A DNA stretch of 64,000 bases from Sphingopyxis sp. JAI128 (lineage in GTDB: Bacteria; Pseudomonadota; Alphaproteobacteria; Sphingomonadales; Sphingomonadaceae), in assembly GCF_014207235.1 (NCBI RefSeq), contig NZ_JACHDA010000001.1:248001-312000 (forward strand), in the 5' to 3' direction. The position numbers and the translations under genes are program-made. Below are positions 17,054 through 27,484 of the stretch, piece by piece (the first letter of the stretch is position 1; the number at the start of each line of letters is the position of its first letter). A model generated the notes under the pieces. It did no database searches. It was given only the letters and a program-made list of their open reading frames with translations, and was not told the origin of the DNA.

Positions 17054-19334
17054 GTTCTTCTCTGTCCTGCCGGTTCCGGATGCGTCCGGGAACCGATTCA
17101 CCCTGTCCCATGCCAGCCTCGCCGCCGCTTCCGGCCAGCGGTCGCAGGCGATCGGGATGGAGCGTCAGCGTAACGCGCGTTCCCTGCCCCGCCGGATTGT
17201 CGGAAAATTCGAGTTCGCCATAATGTTGCTCGACAATCTTCTTCACGATCGCCAGGCCGAGCCCGGTACCACCCTGCCGCGTCGTCATATAAGGTTCGGC
17301 GATGGCATCGCGCGCCTCGGGAAGACCGATGCCGTCGTCGCTGATCCGGATGACCAACGCGCCGCTCGCGGAGATAGCCAATTCGGCATCGACATGACCC
17401 ATGGGTATCTCGTCTGAGTTTTTCGATTTTTCTTCAATTGCTTCCACCGCATTTTTTACGATATTCGTCAGCGCTTGCGAGAGGAGGCGGCGGTCGCAGA
17501 CGAGCGGTTCGATTTCGTCAGGGATGCGGATCGCGAAAAGAATGTCCGGCTTGGCGACTTCGAACAGGAACACCGCCTGGCGCAGGATATCGCGGACATC
17601 CTCTACGCCGAACGTCGGTTTCGGCATCCGCGCGAAGCTCGAAAATTCGTCGACCATCCGGCGCATGTCGTGCACCTGGCGGATCACCGTGTCGGTGAGC
17701 TTGCGAAAGGTCGCGGCGTCGCCCTCAAGCTTGTCGCCAAAGCGGCGTTGGAGCCGCTCGGCAGCGAGCTGGATCGGGGTGAGCGGGTTCTTGATCTCAT
17801 GCGCGATGCGGCGCGCGACATCGGACCAGGCGGCGCGGCGCTGGTCGAGCAATTGCTGCGTAATATCTTCGAAACTCAGCACGAAACCATCGCCCTGCGC
17901 CACTGCCTTGGCCGCCAGTGTCGCGGGTTCGGCATCCTTGCGCGCGAGTTGGACGATTGCCTCGCGCTCGTCGCTAATCAGCAGTTGCGCCAGTTCGGGC
18001 GCGACATCGGCCAGCGGACGTCCAGTGAGGCATTCGGCCGACTGGCAGATCAGACGCTCGGCCGCGGAATTGGCGAGCAGGATGCGGTGATCGGCATCGA
18101 CCGAAACCACGGCCGACGACACACCGCTCAGCACCGCTTCGATAAAGCTGCGCCGCGCCTCCAGCTGTTCGTTGACGTTAACGAGCGCGCCGGTCTGCCC
18201 TTCCAACTGCTCGGTCATCCGGTTGAAGGCGCGCGTCAGCACCGAAATCTCGTCGTCCCGCGCCGGCGGCGTTACGCGGACCGACAAGTCGCCCCCCGCC
18301 GCGGTTTGCGTCGCACCGATCAATGTTCCAAGCGGCCGAACGATCCGGTCCGCCACGACGATCGCGGCGATGACAGCGAGCGCAAGCAACAGCAGCGAAC
18401 CGAGGTAGAGTGCGCCATTGAACTGCAATTGCAAAAGCTGCGAACGCTGGAACAGGGCATTATAATCGGCAAGCACCGCGCCTGCACGGATCGATTGTTG
18501 AAAGCCCGGAACATTGAAGTCGCGCGCAGCATAAAGATAAGCGCGAGGGACGCCTGGCAATCGCGTCACCGCTTCGATACGATCGGCTTCCCGCACGACC
18601 ACGACATCTTCGCCATCTTCCAGTCGCGCCATCATCGTCGGAGTGAGGCGCTTCTCCACCGACCGCCCATCGGGATCGATGGCGGCGGCCGTTCGTCCCA
18701 CGCCGTCAGCGCCAATTTCGATGATCGCCGTTTCGTTCAGGCTTCGAACTACGACTTGCTGGAAATAATAGTTCGAGAAAGACGGATCATTTATCGGCAC
18801 ACGGCGGAGGAAGCTCGCGAGATCAGAGGCCATTGCGATCGTGTTGTCGCCGACATTGCGTTGATTTTCCTGGTAATAGCCCTCGGCAAGGTTTGCCGCA
18901 TTCTCGAACATGCCACGCGAGCGATCGGAGAACCAGAAATCGACCCCGAACTGGAACAGCAATGAGGCGAAGATCACGACAAGTAGCGTCGGCGCCGCAG
19001 CGATCAGTGAAAAGAGCGCGACAAGCCGGACGTGGAGACGACCATTGCCGCCTGACATCGACCGGACCGCGCGGGCACGGGCAATACGGCTGCCAATGAG
19101 TACGATCAGCGCCATCGCCGGCACGAGATTGGCGACCATGATCGCCGCAACGAGCGCAGGGGTCAGCAGTCGTTCGCTCTGCGCATCGCCGGTGACGAAT
19201 ATATAGGTCGCGATTGCAACGCTGATGATGAGCGCAAGCGTATAATATTCGGGGGCGGCAAAGCGCCAAAAGCCCGTGCGCACGTCGCCGCTCTCTGAAT
19301 CCGCTTCGAAAGTCAGGGAAGACGATTGCGCCAT
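17043..19334 (-). CDS. ntrY: NtrY-type membrane sensor histidine kinase
   Basis: 763 residues from the ATG at 19334; an ATG at 19364 is an alternative. The N-terminal region has several membrane helices (LALIISVAIATYIFV, LVAAIMVANLVPAMALIVLI, LVALFSLIAAAPTLLVVIFA) and a periplasmic stretch before another helix near residue 300. HAMP, PAS, a dimerisation domain with the H-box [18 protein letters not shown], and a GHKL ATPase (NIVKNAVEAIE, SDDGIGL, GTGLGLAIVKKI) follow. It is the partner kinase of NtrX, linked to nitrogen, redox or envelope responses in alphaproteobacteria. The 80-bp gap to ntrC contains no gene. Confidence 0.94.
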   Translation of the reverse strand: MAQSSSLTFEADSESGDVRTGFWRFAAPEYYTLALIISVAIATYIFVTGDAQSERLLTPALVAAIMVANLVPAMALIVLIGSRIARARAVRSMSGGNGRLHVRLVALFSLIAAAPTLLVVIFASLLFQFGVDFWFSDRSRGMFENAANLAEGYYQENQRNVGDNTIAMASDLASFLRRVPINDPSFSNYYFQQVVVRSLNETAIIEIGADGVGRTAAAIDPDGRSVEKRLTPTMMARLEDGEDVVVVREADRIEAVTRLPGVPRAYLYAARDFNVPGFQQSIRAGAVLADYNALFQRSQLLQLQFNGALYLGSLLLLALAVIAAIVVADRIVRPLGTLIGATQTAAGGDLSVRVTPPARDDEISVLTRAFNRMTEQLEGQTGALVNVNEQLEARRSFIEAVLSGVSSAVVSVDADHRILLANSAAERLICQSAECLTGRPLADVAPELAQLLISDEREAIVQLARKDAEPATLAAKAVAQGDGFVLSFEDITQQLLDQRRAAWSDVARRIAHEIKNPLTPIQLAAERLQRRFGDKLEGDAATFRKLTDTVIRQVHDMRRMVDEFSSFARMPKPTFGVEDVRDILRQAVFLFEVAKPDILFAIRIPDEIEPLVCDRRLLSQALTNIVKNAVEAIEEKSKNSDEIPMGHVDAELAISASGALVIRISDDGIGLPEARDAIAEPYMTTRQGGTGLGLAIVKKIVEQHYGELEFSDNPAGQGTRVTLTLHPDRLRPLAGSGGEAGMGQGESVPGRIRNRQDREEHGA

Positions 19335-19414
19335 TGTTGCTGCGTTACGACAATCCTGTTGCATAGAAAACACACAACTTGCGCATGTGTCGCCCAAATG
19401 CCCCGATTTTGCGG

Positions 19415-20833
19415 TCAGGGATGTGCCGGGTCGATATCGAGCTGTCCCAACCGCTTGCGGAGCGTATTGCGATTGATCCCAAGACGCCGCGCGGCTTCGA
19501 GCTGGTTCCCGCGCACATCGCGCAGTACGCGCCGGAAAAGCGCCGCCTCGACGATCGCTTCCAACTTCTCGTGGATCGCTCCGTCGATTGCCGCGCTCGC
19601 CATTTCTTCGCGCGTCCAATCGTCCACCGCGCGGGCGATGAGCGCCGCCGGCTCCACCGCGCCGCCGTCCCCTCCGCCTTCCTGCAGGACCGTTTCGACG
19701 TCGCGCACGGTAACGACCGTGTCGCGCGACAGCACCGCGAGCCGCTGCACGACATTACCCAGTTCGCGCACATTGCCCGGCCAGTCATATCGTTCGAGCC
19801 ATTGCATCGCGGCGGGGGCGAATTGCCGGTCGGGAAGCCCCGAACGGCGCCCGGCATCGACGAAATGGCGGACGAGCGCAGCGATGTCGCTGCGCCGGTC
19901 GCGAAGCGGCGGCAAGGTGACCGGGATGACGTTGAGCCGGTAGAACAGATCCTCGCGGAAGCGCCCGTCGGCGACGAGCGTGCGCATGTCGCGATGCGTC
20001 GCCGCGATGACGCGCACATCGGCGCGTAGCGCCTGGCTGCCGCCGACGGTCGAATATTCGTTACTTTGCAGCACGCGGAGCAGGCGCGTCTGCGCCTCGA
20101 GCGGCATGTCGCCGATCTCGTCGAGGAACAGCGTCCCGCCCGCCGCCTGTTCGAAGCGTCCGGCATTACGGCTGTGCGCGCCGGTAAAGGCGCCCTTTTC
20201 GTGACCGAATAATTCGGCCTCAATCAATTCGCGCGGGATCGCGGCCATGTTGATCGCGACGAAAGGCCCCGCACGGCGCAGCCCGGTCGCGTGGATCGCG
20301 CGCGCGACCACCTCCTTGCCGGTGCCCGATTCGCCGAGGATCAGCACGGCAAGATCGTTCGATGCAAGTCGCGCGATCGTGCGATAGACGGCCTGCATTG
20401 CGGGCGCCCGCCCGACGAGGCCGTGGCTGTCAGCCTGCCCCGGATCAGTGCGGATCGCCGGTTCGGCCTGCCGCTGAAGCGCCGCACGGACGCTCGCGGT
20501 CAGTTCGTCGAGGTCGAACGGCTTGGGCAGATAATCATAGCTGCCGATCCCTGTCGCGCGCACAGCGGTGTCGAGCGTATTCTGCGCCGACAGGACGATC
20601 ACCGGTGTGTCCGCATCGACGCCCGCCCCGGGCAAGGAATCGATGCCGTCGCCGTCGGGCAGGACGACGTCCGAAATGACAAGGTCGGGCCGATTGTCGG
20701 CAAGCCACGCATTACGCTCGGCGATACTGGCGACCGATGCGAAATGCGCGCATTCGCCAACCAGCGTTTCGCGGATGATCATCGCGATCGCGGGATCGTC
20801 CTCGACCAGCAGGATGGTCTTGCCCTTGCTCAT
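19415..20833 (-). CDS. ntrC: Nitrogen regulation response regulator NtrC
   Basis: 472 residues. The receiver domain has VEDD and the phosphoacceptor in [12 protein letters not shown]. The AAA+ domain has the Walker A GESGTGKE, the sigma54-contact loop GAFTGA ([19 protein letters not shown]) and [14 protein letters not shown] Fis-like helix-turn-helix is at the C-terminus ([21 protein letters not shown]). Unlike the neighbouring NtrX it has every element of a sigma54-dependent activator. It is coupled to ntrB by an ATGA overlap (20830-20833). It should activate nitrogen-scavenging genes when phosphorylated by NtrB. Confidence 0.96.
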   Translation of the reverse strand: MSKGKTILLVEDDPAIAMIIRETLVGECAHFASVASIAERNAWLADNRPDLVISDVVLPDGDGIDSLPGAGVDADTPVIVLSAQNTLDTAVRATGIGSYDYLPKPFDLDELTASVRAALQRQAEPAIRTDPGQADSHGLVGRAPAMQAVYRTIARLASNDLAVLILGESGTGKEVVARAIHATGLRRAGPFVAINMAAIPRELIEAELFGHEKGAFTGAHSRNAGRFEQAAGGTLFLDEIGDMPLEAQTRLLRVLQSNEYSTVGGSQALRADVRVIAATHRDMRTLVADGRFREDLFYRLNVIPVTLPPLRDRRSDIAALVRHFVDAGRRSGLPDRQFAPAAMQWLERYDWPGNVRELGNVVQRLAVLSRDTVVTVRDVETVLQEGGGDGGAVEPAALIARAVDDWTREEMASAAIDGAIHEKLEAIVEAALFRRVLRDVRGNQLEAARRLGINRNTLRKRLGQLDIDPAHP

Positions 20834-21921
20834 TCCGATCGTCCCTTTTGCGCGACGGGAAGGTGGACGCGAAAGCGCGTCCAGTCGCCGTCGCGGATAT
20901 GCTGGACCGTGCCGCCCATGTCGCGCGCCAGCTTGGCGACGAGCGCGAGGCCAAGCCCCCGCCCTTCGCGCTTCGTCGTGACGAACGGGTCGAACAGGTC
21001 GCCGCGAATATCGGCTGGAACGCCGGGACCATTGTCGCTGACGCTGACTTCGATCGGCAGCGCGATCCGCCCGCGGCCGTCGCCATTGTCGATCGACAGG
21101 CCATGCCGATAGGCTGTCGTCAGGCGTACGACGCCATCGTCGCGTCCGGTCAGCGCTTCGCAGCCATTGGTCACGAGATTGAGCAGGATCTGCACCAAGG
21201 CGTCATGGTTTCCATAGACCAGCGGCAATGACGGGTCGAAATCTTCGGCAAAGCGCACGCCGGGGAACTGGCGCGCGCGCGCCGTCTCCATCGCCTGATG
21301 GATCGGTTGATAGAGGTTGATCGGGCCGCAAGCGATCGGCTGTCCACGCGAAAAATGCTCCATCTGGTCGATCAGCGTCGCGATCCGGTCGACTTCGGCG
21401 CAAATCAGTGTCGTAAAGCGTTCGCCCGCGGCGTCGGTCTTGCGCGCGAGCAACTGCGCCGCGCCCTTGATTCCGGCGAGCGGATTCTTGATTTCGTGCG
21501 CCAGCATCGACGCCGCCGCCCCTGCAGCGCGCCCCGAGCGCCCGATTGCGCCGCCCATCAGTTCGGAATCGCTATGCGACGCCACCAGCGCGAGGATGCG
21601 ATGCCCACTATTCCCAAAGGGGACCATCTGCATATCGACGAAGATCGACTTGCGTCCGCCCGCCGAAATCTCGGTCCGATGCGCAAACAGCGCCGACGTC
21701 GACGCGTCGCTCATCCGTTGACGATAGCTCCGGTCCATCCGGATCACGTCATAGATGACGCGTCCGACCATGGCCGACCGGCTGATATTGCACAGTTGTT
21801 CGGCAGCCGCATTCACGAACAGCACCACCCCGCCGCCGTCGATCAGCAGCGTGGGAACGGGGTGCGACTGGATCAGTTCGTCATGGTCGAAGCTCGGGAT
21901 GCTCGAAGTGAGCGCGGTCAC
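20830..21921 (-). CDS. ntrB: Nitrogen regulation sensor kinase NtrB
   Basis: 363 residues, soluble. An N-terminal PAS domain ([22 protein letters not shown]) is followed by the H-box [18 protein letters not shown], the N-box LVTNGCEAL, the G1 box SDNGPGV and the G2 box [12 protein letters not shown]. NtrB is the cytoplasmic bifunctional kinase/phosphatase that is controlled by PII protein and acts on NtrC. It overlaps dusB upstream and ntrC downstream by 4 bp each, so the three genes are probably translated together. Confidence 0.95.
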   Translation of the reverse strand: MTALTSSIPSFDHDELIQSHPVPTLLIDGGGVVLFVNAAAEQLCNISRSAMVGRVIYDVIRMDRSYRQRMSDASTSALFAHRTEISAGGRKSIFVDMQMVPFGNSGHRILALVASHSDSELMGGAIGRSGRAAGAAASMLAHEIKNPLAGIKGAAQLLARKTDAAGERFTTLICAEVDRIATLIDQMEHFSRGQPIACGPINLYQPIHQAMETARARQFPGVRFAEDFDPSLPLVYGNHDALVQILLNLVTNGCEALTGRDDGVVRLTTAYRHGLSIDNGDGRGRIALPIEVSVSDNGPGVPADIRGDLFDPFVTTKREGRGLGLALVAKLARDMGGTVQHIRDGDWTRFRVHLPVAQKGRSE

Positions 21922-22931
21922 GCGGCCGCCCTGACCAGATGCCCCTCGCGAAGATGCGGGCCGTAAAAGGCTTCGAGCGCGTCGAGCACGCCCTTGCTGT
22001 CGGGGATCTGGTTGACCTTGTTGCGGAACTCGGCTGACCCGTGAAGCCCTTTGACATACCAGCCGAGATGCTTGCGCGCCATATTGACCCCGGTCACCTC
22101 GCCATAATGATCGATCATCGCGCGGTAATGCGATGTAATGACGTCATATTGTTCGTCGAGGTCGGGGTCGGGCCGTTCGGCCTCGCCGCGCAATGCAGCC
22201 ATCACCTGCCCGAGCAGCCAGGGCCGGCCATAGGCACCGCGCCCGATCATCACGCCGTCGGCACCGCTCTGTGCGAGCGCGGTCCGGGCGTCGTCAGCCG
22301 AACAAATGTCGCCGTTCACGATCACCGGGATCGAAACCGCATCCTTGACCTTGCGCACGAAGCTCCAGTCGGCCTCGCCACGATACATCTGGTTGCGCGT
22401 GCGGCCATGAACGGTGACCAGCTTTGCTCCCAGGTCCTCGGCGATATGCGCCAGTTCGGGAGCGTTGAGGCTGTCGTGGCACCATCCCATGCGCATCTTG
22501 ACCGTCACCGGCACCGAAACTGCCTTCACGCAGCTATCGATCAGCGCGGCAGCGAGCTTCAGATCGCGCATCAGCGCCGAACCCGCGTCGCCGTTCGTCA
22601 CCTTGCGCACGGGGCAGCCCATGTTGATGTCGATGATCGATGCGCCGCGATCTTCGTTGAGTTTCGCCGCCTCGCCCATTTCATAGGGGGTGCAGCCGAC
22701 GAGTTGCATCGACACGGGCTCTTCGACCGGATCCCACGCAGCCTTCTGAATCGACTGGCGCGTTTCGCGGATCGCCGCCTGACTCGCGATCATCTCGGTC
22801 ACATTGAGCCCCGACCCGTAATAGCGCACGAGTTTGCGGAACGGCAGGTCGGTGACGCCCGTCATCGGCGCGAGGATCACGGGATCCGCGATGGTGATGT
22901 TACCGATCTGGATGGGCCGGAGCGGCGCCAT
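21918..22931 (-). CDS. dusB: tRNA-dihydrouridine synthase (DusB/NifR3 type)
   Basis: 337 residues from the ATG at 22931. The flavin-barrel family signature is present: [15 protein letters not shown] near residue 18 and [19 protein letters not shown] with the catalytic Cys near residue 107. [14 protein letters not shown] and [13 protein letters not shown] follow. It reduces uridines in tRNA D-loops using FMN and NADPH. It heads the dusB-ntrB-ntrC arrangement, the classical nifR3-ntrBC order of alphaproteobacteria. The 97-bp gap to divergent ispDF should hold promoters for both directions. Confidence 0.95.
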   Translation of the reverse strand: MAPLRPIQIGNITIADPVILAPMTGVTDLPFRKLVRYYGSGLNVTEMIASQAAIRETRQSIQKAAWDPVEEPVSMQLVGCTPYEMGEAAKLNEDRGASIIDINMGCPVRKVTNGDAGSALMRDLKLAAALIDSCVKAVSVPVTVKMRMGWCHDSLNAPELAHIAEDLGAKLVTVHGRTRNQMYRGEADWSFVRKVKDAVSIPVIVNGDICSADDARTALAQSGADGVMIGRGAYGRPWLLGQVMAALRGEAERPDPDLDEQYDVITSHYRAMIDHYGEVTGVNMARKHLGWYVKGLHGSAEFRNKVNQIPDSKGVLDALEAFYGPHLREGHLVRAAA

Positions 22932-23028
22932 GGCGGGGAGCTTTCGTCGAAATTGCCTAAATTTTGAGCAGCCCCTACACGCTAAGCCGCTTTCCCGCAA
23001 GGCGCCGCTGCGCTAACCGGCGCGGCTG

Positions 23029-24207
23029 ATGACCGATTCCGCGCCTTCCCCCGCCCCACGCGTCGCGTCGATCCTGCTGGCCGGCGGCCGGGGAACCCGC
23101 GCCGGTTTCGCGCAGCCGAAGCAGCTGGCGCGGCTCGGCGACCGGCCGGTGCTGCGCTGGAGCCTCGATGCGCTGGCCGGGCATCGCGCCATCTCGGGCG
23201 GGGTGCTGGTGGCGGACCATGACGTCATGGCGGCGATCGCGCCCCTGCCCGACGGGTGGATTTCCGCCGATCCCGGCGCGGAACGACAGCAGTCGGTGAG
23301 CAATGCGCTCGCCGTCCTCGTCGGCTGGGAGGACGACGCCCTCGTCTTGGTCCACGACGCCGCCCGTCCTGGCTTGACCCCGGAGGTTATCGACCGCTTG
23401 CTCGCGGCGCTGACGGATTCCGATGCCGCAATCCCGACCCTGCCGGTGCCGGACACTCTCGTCGAGCAGTCGGACGATTGCGCGGGCGGGGCCGTCGACC
23501 GCGCCGCGCTCGCCCGCGTCCAGACGCCGCAGGCCTTCCGCCTCGGCACGCTGCGGCGCGCGCATGCCGAAGCTGCGGAATCGGCGGTCACCGACGATGC
23601 GCAGCTCGTGCGGCGACTGGGGGTTGCCGTGACGACGGTTGCGGGCGACGCGCGTCTCCACAAACTGACATATGCCGAGGATATGGCGATCCTTCGGGGA
23701 CTATTGGGAATGGACACGATGACACGAACCGCGGTTGGCATGGGATATGACGTCCATCGCCTCGTGGCGGGCAAGCCGCTGTGGATCGGCGGGATAGAAA
23801 TCGCGCATAGTCATGGGCTTGAAGGCCATAGCGACGCCGACGTCGCACTTCATGCGCTGACCGACGCGATCCTCGGTGCGCTTGCCGATGGCGACATCGG
23901 CGATCATTTCCCGCCCAGTGATCCGCAATGGCGCGGCGCCGCCTCGCACCGCTTCCTGGCATTTGCCGGGGATCGTGTTGCGGCGCGTGGCGGTCGGATC
24001 GACCATGTCGACCTGACGATCATCGCCGAGGCGCCCAAAATCGGTCCGCATCGGCCGGCTATCCGGGCGCGTATTGCCGAAATCCTTGCCATTCCGATCG
24101 AACGGATTAGTGTGAAGGCGACAACGACAGAGCGGCTGGGCTTTACCGGTCGCCGTGAGGGGATAGCGGCCCAGGCCCTCGCGACCTTGCAACTTCCGGA
24201 GAATTGA
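23029..24207 (+). CDS. ispDF: Bifunctional IspD/IspF isoprenoid enzyme
   Basis: 392 residues, a fusion of two MEP-pathway enzymes. The IspD part (about 1-228) has the CTP-binding ILLAGGRGTRAG, VLVHDAARP and the ARVQTPQAF motif. The IspF part (from about 231) has GMGYDVHRL, the metal-binding LEGHSDADV and the C-terminal KATTTERLGFTGRREGIAAQA. It makes CDP-methylerythritol and later cyclises CDP-ME phosphate to MEcPP. IspE is not in the window. Fusion of these two is common in alphaproteobacteria. A cinA-like gene follows after 3 bp. Confidence 0.96.
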   Translation: MTDSAPSPAPRVASILLAGGRGTRAGFAQPKQLARLGDRPVLRWSLDALAGHRAISGGVLVADHDVMAAIAPLPDGWISADPGAERQQSVSNALAVLVGWEDDALVLVHDAARPGLTPEVIDRLLAALTDSDAAIPTLPVPDTLVEQSDDCAGGAVDRAALARVQTPQAFRLGTLRRAHAEAAESAVTDDAQLVRRLGVAVTTVAGDARLHKLTYAEDMAILRGLLGMDTMTRTAVGMGYDVHRLVAGKPLWIGGIEIAHSHGLEGHSDADVALHALTDAILGALADGDIGDHFPPSDPQWRGAASHRFLAFAGDRVAARGGRIDHVDLTIIAEAPKIGPHRPAIRARIAEILAIPIERISVKATTTERLGFTGRREGIAAQALATLQLPEN

Positions 24208-24210
24208 ACC

Positions 24211-24768
24211 TTGCAGTCTGTCGAACAAACGCGCCTCGCGGCGCGCGACGATCTCGCTACGAGCGTGCTCGCTAACAATCGCACCGCAGGGCGGCGAGTC
24301 GCCGTGGCCGAAAGCTGCACGGGCGGCATGGTCAGTGCCGCGCTGACCGACATTGCGGGCAGCTCGGATGTTTTCTCGGCCGGGTTCATCACCTATTCGG
24401 GACACGCCAAGCAGACACAGCTCGACGTCAGCAGCGAGATTATCGAAACCTTCGGCGAAGTCTCGCTTGCGACCGCGTGGGCCATGGCGGCAGGTGCGCT
24501 GGCAAACAGCGATGCCGACGTCGCGGTCGCGATCACCGGCATCGCGGGCCCGGGCGGCGGCTCCGAAAAGAAACCCGTTGGCTTGGTCGTTTTCGCGCGC
24601 GCCCTGCGCGGACAGGATCCCGACGATTATTTCACCCAGCGCATCCAGTTCGATTCGACCGACCGCGCCACGATCCGCCATCACGCGACGCTCTTTGCGC
24701 TCAGCCTGCTTCAGCCCGAAAAGGACGGACTGCGGCCGTCGGAGGATGTCGTGTTGCCGGCCCCGTAG
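24211..24768 (+). CDS. CinA-like nicotinamide-nucleotide amidohydrolase (PncC type)
   Basis: 185 residues from a TTG at 24211, the only standard start before the conserved region; a GGAG lies about 10 bases upstream inside the end of ispDF. Family motifs are AESCTGGMVSAALTDIAGSS, the KQTQLDV segment and GIAGPGGGSEKKPVG. The enzyme deamidates nicotinamide mononucleotide, a salvage step for NAD. Only the C-terminal amidase domain of full CinA is present. The last 58 bp overlap the convergent ratA-like gene, so both C-termini are encoded by the same DNA. Confidence 0.88.
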   Translation: MQSVEQTRLAARDDLATSVLANNRTAGRRVAVAESCTGGMVSAALTDIAGSSDVFSAGFITYSGHAKQTQLDVSSEIIETFGEVSLATAWAMAAGALANSDADVAVAITGIAGPGGGSEKKPVGLVVFARALRGQDPDDYFTQRIQFDSTDRATIRHHATLFALSLLQPEKDGLRPSEDVVLPAP

Positions 24769-25190
24769 AGATCGTCGGCGCGCGTTTCGAACGCCGCGAT
24801 CATCTTTCTGAGCGCCTTGTCGAACATCTGCCCGGCGAGCGCCTCGAACATCCGGCTGCGGAACGAGAAATCGACCATGAAGTCGACACGGCAACCGCCA
24901 CCCTCGACAGGCCGGAAGTGCCATTCATTACCGAGATGCTTCATCGGGCCGTCGATGTAGCTGACGATGACCTCGTGCGGGCGCTGTTTGTGGACGCGGC
25001 ACGAGAAGCTTTCGCGCAGCCCCTTGAAGCCGACGATCATGTCGGCGACCGTCTCATGCTCGCTGTCGTCGCGGATGCGCAGCGCGACGACCCACGGCAG
25101 GAATTCGGGATAGCGCGCGATGTCGGTGACGAGCGCGAACATCTGTTCGTCGCTATACGGCAGCTCGCGCGTTTCGTGATGCCTTGGCAA
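24711..25190 (-). CDS. RatA/Coq10-like START domain protein
   Basis: 159 residues. Family features are ELPYSDEQMFALVTDIARYPEFLPW at the start (given as one helix and loop), IVGFKGLRESFSCRV, GNEWHFRP and the amphipathic C-terminal helix with FDKALRKMIAAFETRA. Such proteins form a lipid-binding START fold; members include mitochondrial Coq10, which assists ubiquinone function, and E. coli RatA, reported as a ribosome association inhibitor. In an aerobic ubiquinone-using bacterium the Coq10-like role is more likely. It follows lipA after 7 bp, suggesting one transcript. Its C-terminus overlaps cinA. Confidence 0.88.
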   Translation of the reverse strand: MPRHHETRELPYSDEQMFALVTDIARYPEFLPWVVALRIRDDSEHETVADMIVGFKGLRESFSCRVHKQRPHEVIVSYIDGPMKHLGNEWHFRPVEGGGCRVDFMVDFSFRSRMFEALAGQMFDKALRKMIAAFETRADDLYGAGNTTSSDGRSPSFSG

Positions 25191-25197
25191 CGGGCGC

Positions 25198-26142
25198 TCA
25201 GTCCGCCTTGACGCGCGCCAACTGCGCCTCGCGCGCGGCGCGCATCCGTTCGAAATCGTCGCCGGCGTGATAGCTCGACCGGGTCAGGGGCGACGAAGCG
25301 ACCTGCAGGAACCCCTTGGCGCGCGCGATCTGCGCATAGGCGTCGAAGGCCTGCGGCGTAACGAATTCGGCGACCTTCGCATGTTTCGGCGTCGGCTGGA
25401 GATATTGGCCCATCGTCATGAAATCGATGTCGGCGCTGCGCATGTCGTCCATCACCTGATGGACCTCCATCCGTTCCTCGCCAAGGCCGAGCATGATACC
25501 CGACTTGGTGAAAATCGACGGATCGCGACGCTTGACGCTTTCGAGCAAGCGCAACGACGCATAATAGCGCGCGCCGGGGCGGATCGTCGGATAGAGCCGC
25601 GGGACGGTTTCGAGATTATGGTTATAAACGTCGGGGCGCGCATCGACGATCGCGGCGACCGCGCTTTCGGGCTTGTTGCGAAAATCGGGGGTCAGGATCT
25701 CGATCGTCGTCTGCGGCGTTTCGCGGCGCAGCGCGTTGATGACTTTCACGAACTGGCTGGCGCCGCCGTCGGGCAGATCGTCGCGATCGACCGAGGTGAT
25801 GACGATATGCGTCAGCCCCATCTTCGCCGCCGCGATCGCCGTATGTTCGGGCTCGAGCAGGTCGACCGGGCGCGGCATCCCGGTCTTGACGTTGCAGAAG
25901 GCGCAGGCGCGCGTGCAGGTGTCGCCGAGGATCATCACCGTGGCATGCTTTTTGGTCCAGCATTCGCCGATGTTCGGACACGCCGCTTCCTCGCACACCG
26001 TATGCAGGTTCAGCTCGCGCATCAGCTTGCGCGTTTCGGCGTAGCCGGGGCTCGTCGGCGCCTTGACGCGGATCCAGTCGGGCTTGCGCGCGCGCTGGCT
26101 GGGAGTCGACGCGGGCTGTACGGGCGATGCGGGAGCGTTCAT
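25198..26142 (-). CDS. lipA: Lipoyl synthase
   Basis: 314 residues from the ATG at 26142; a GTG 21 bp upstream is less likely. Both iron-sulfur cluster motifs are present: the auxiliary cluster cysteines in [12 protein letters not shown] and the radical-SAM motif CTRACAFC. The [10 protein letters not shown] region near the C-terminus supplies the conserved serine ligand. It inserts two sulfurs into octanoyl groups on lipoyl domains of the 2-oxoacid dehydrogenases. The divergent carbonic anhydrase starts 62 bp away. Confidence 0.96.
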   Translation of the reverse strand: MNAPASPVQPASTPSQRARKPDWIRVKAPTSPGYAETRKLMRELNLHTVCEEAACPNIGECWTKKHATVMILGDTCTRACAFCNVKTGMPRPVDLLEPEHTAIAAAKMGLTHIVITSVDRDDLPDGGASQFVKVINALRRETPQTTIEILTPDFRNKPESAVAAIVDARPDVYNHNLETVPRLYPTIRPGARYYASLRLLESVKRRDPSIFTKSGIMLGLGEERMEVHQVMDDMRSADIDFMTMGQYLQPTPKHAKVAEFVTPQAFDAYAQIARAKGFLQVASSPLTRSSYHAGDDFERMRAAREAQLARVKAD

Positions 26143-26204
26143 GGCGCCCACATAGTCTTGCACGCGCCTCTTCTCAACCTCTCTACCTATGCTAAGGCGC
26201 GTCC

Positions 26205-26843
26205 ATGACTCACTTTACCGACATGATCGACGGCTACCGGCGTTTCCGTAACGGCGGCTGGCAACAGCAACGCGAACGCTGGGACGAACTCGCCGTGGGC
26301 CAATCGCCCAAGGTGATGGTCATCGCCTGCTCCGACAGCCGCGTCGAACCCTCGCAGATCTTCGACACCAATCCGGGCGAAATCTTTGTCGTGCGCAACG
26401 TCGCGGCGCTGGTGCCGCCGTTCGAAACCACACCGGGCCGTCACGGCGTGTCGGCGGCGCTCGAATTCGCCGTCCAGTTCCTGAAGGTCGAGGAAATCGT
26501 CGTGATGGGCCACGGCCTGTGCGGCGGTTGCCACGCCGCGCTTCACAAGTCGATGGAGGGCGCCGAACCGGGCCGCGGCGGCTTCATCGCCGACTGGATC
26601 GCGATGCTCGACGAGGCAAGCGAAGAGGTGCGGAATACCCATGCCGACCTCGACACCCGCGACGCCGGCCGCGCCATGGAAATGGCAGCGGTGCGGGTAA
26701 GTATTGACAACCTAAGAACTTTTCCCTGCATTCAGGAAAAGGAACGGCGCGGGACGCTGACGCTGCGTGGAGCGTTTTTCGCGATCAGCGACGGCGTCTT
26801 GCATCTGATGGACGACGCGACGGGAGATTTTTCTCCCGCCTGA
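26205..26843 (+). CDS. Beta-class carbonic anhydrase
   Basis: 212 residues. Zinc ligands are seen in [11 protein letters not shown] (Cys and the Asp/Arg dyad) and in [12 protein letters not shown] (His and Cys). The [11 protein letters not shown] segment after strand 2 is typical. It interconverts CO2 and bicarbonate in the cytoplasm, supplying bicarbonate to carboxylases. A small membrane protein gene starts 13 bp downstream and is probably co-transcribed. Confidence 0.94.
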   Translation: MTHFTDMIDGYRRFRNGGWQQQRERWDELAVGQSPKVMVIACSDSRVEPSQIFDTNPGEIFVVRNVAALVPPFETTPGRHGVSAALEFAVQFLKVEEIVVMGHGLCGGCHAALHKSMEGAEPGRGGFIADWIAMLDEASEEVRNTHADLDTRDAGRAMEMAAVRVSIDNLRTFPCIQEKERRGTLTLRGAFFAISDGVLHLMDDATGDFSPA

Positions 26844-26856
26844 TCAGGAGGGCGAT

Positions 26857-27435
26857 ATGAGCAAGAATGCATTTTGGGTTGCGGTCATCATTGTCGCGGC
26901 GATCGTCGGCGCGCTTCTGGGGCCCACTCTTGCGCAATCGCTCTCGCCCGGCGCGATGTTGATTTTTTCGATAGTGACGCTGGTCGCGATCGTCGGGCTG
27001 ATCGCCTGGTCGCTGTCGGCCAATAAATCGGGAATAAAGGCGGGCCCCGAGGCGCTCGCCGATGCGCGCGCGATGCGGGTGCCCGACGGCAAGGCGCGCA
27101 TCTATGTCACGCGCCGCGGTTTCGTCGCCGCTTTGCAAGGAATGAATATCGTCCTCGACGATAGCGCAAGGGCCCAGATCAAGTCGGGCCAGATGTTGAT
27201 GGCCGACGTGGCGCCGGGCACCCACCGGCTGCACGCCGCGATGGCGAAAGGCATCATGGCGCACGCCGGCGCGATGGAGATCGAGGTTGCCGCCGGCGAC
27301 GTCGTCGTCGTCGACGCGATGTTCGAAATGAGCGCGCTCAAGGGCGATGCGAAGCTGACCCGGCTCGACGGCGCGAAAGCGCGCGAAAATGTCCATGCGA
27401 CCAAACTGGTCCTGTGGGAAGTCGCGCCGGACTGA
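26857..27435 (+). CDS. Membrane protein with DUF2846-like soluble domain
   Basis: 192 residues, function unknown. Two membrane helices occupy residues 6-27 (FWVAVIIVAAIVGALLG) and 33-53 (AMLIFSIVTLVAIVGLIAWSL). From about residue 78 a beta-rich domain begins with ARIYVTRRGFVAALQGMNIV and continues with a LMADVAPGTHRLHA motif. This pattern resembles DUF2846 proteins, in which a PGxH turn recurs; the match is by eye. The domain probably faces the periplasm or cytoplasm depending on topology. A good GGAGGG site lies 7 bases before the ATG. It follows the carbonic anhydrase closely. Confidence 0.75.
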   Translation: MSKNAFWVAVIIVAAIVGALLGPTLAQSLSPGAMLIFSIVTLVAIVGLIAWSLSANKSGIKAGPEALADARAMRVPDGKARIYVTRRGFVAALQGMNIVLDDSARAQIKSGQMLMADVAPGTHRLHAAMAKGIMAHAGAMEIEVAAGDVVVVDAMFEMSALKGDAKLTRLDGAKARENVHATKLVLWEVAPD

Positions 27436-27484
27436 AATCGGCCCGCGGGGTTGCGCCGCGCGGCGCCGCGGTCCATGCGGCCCC

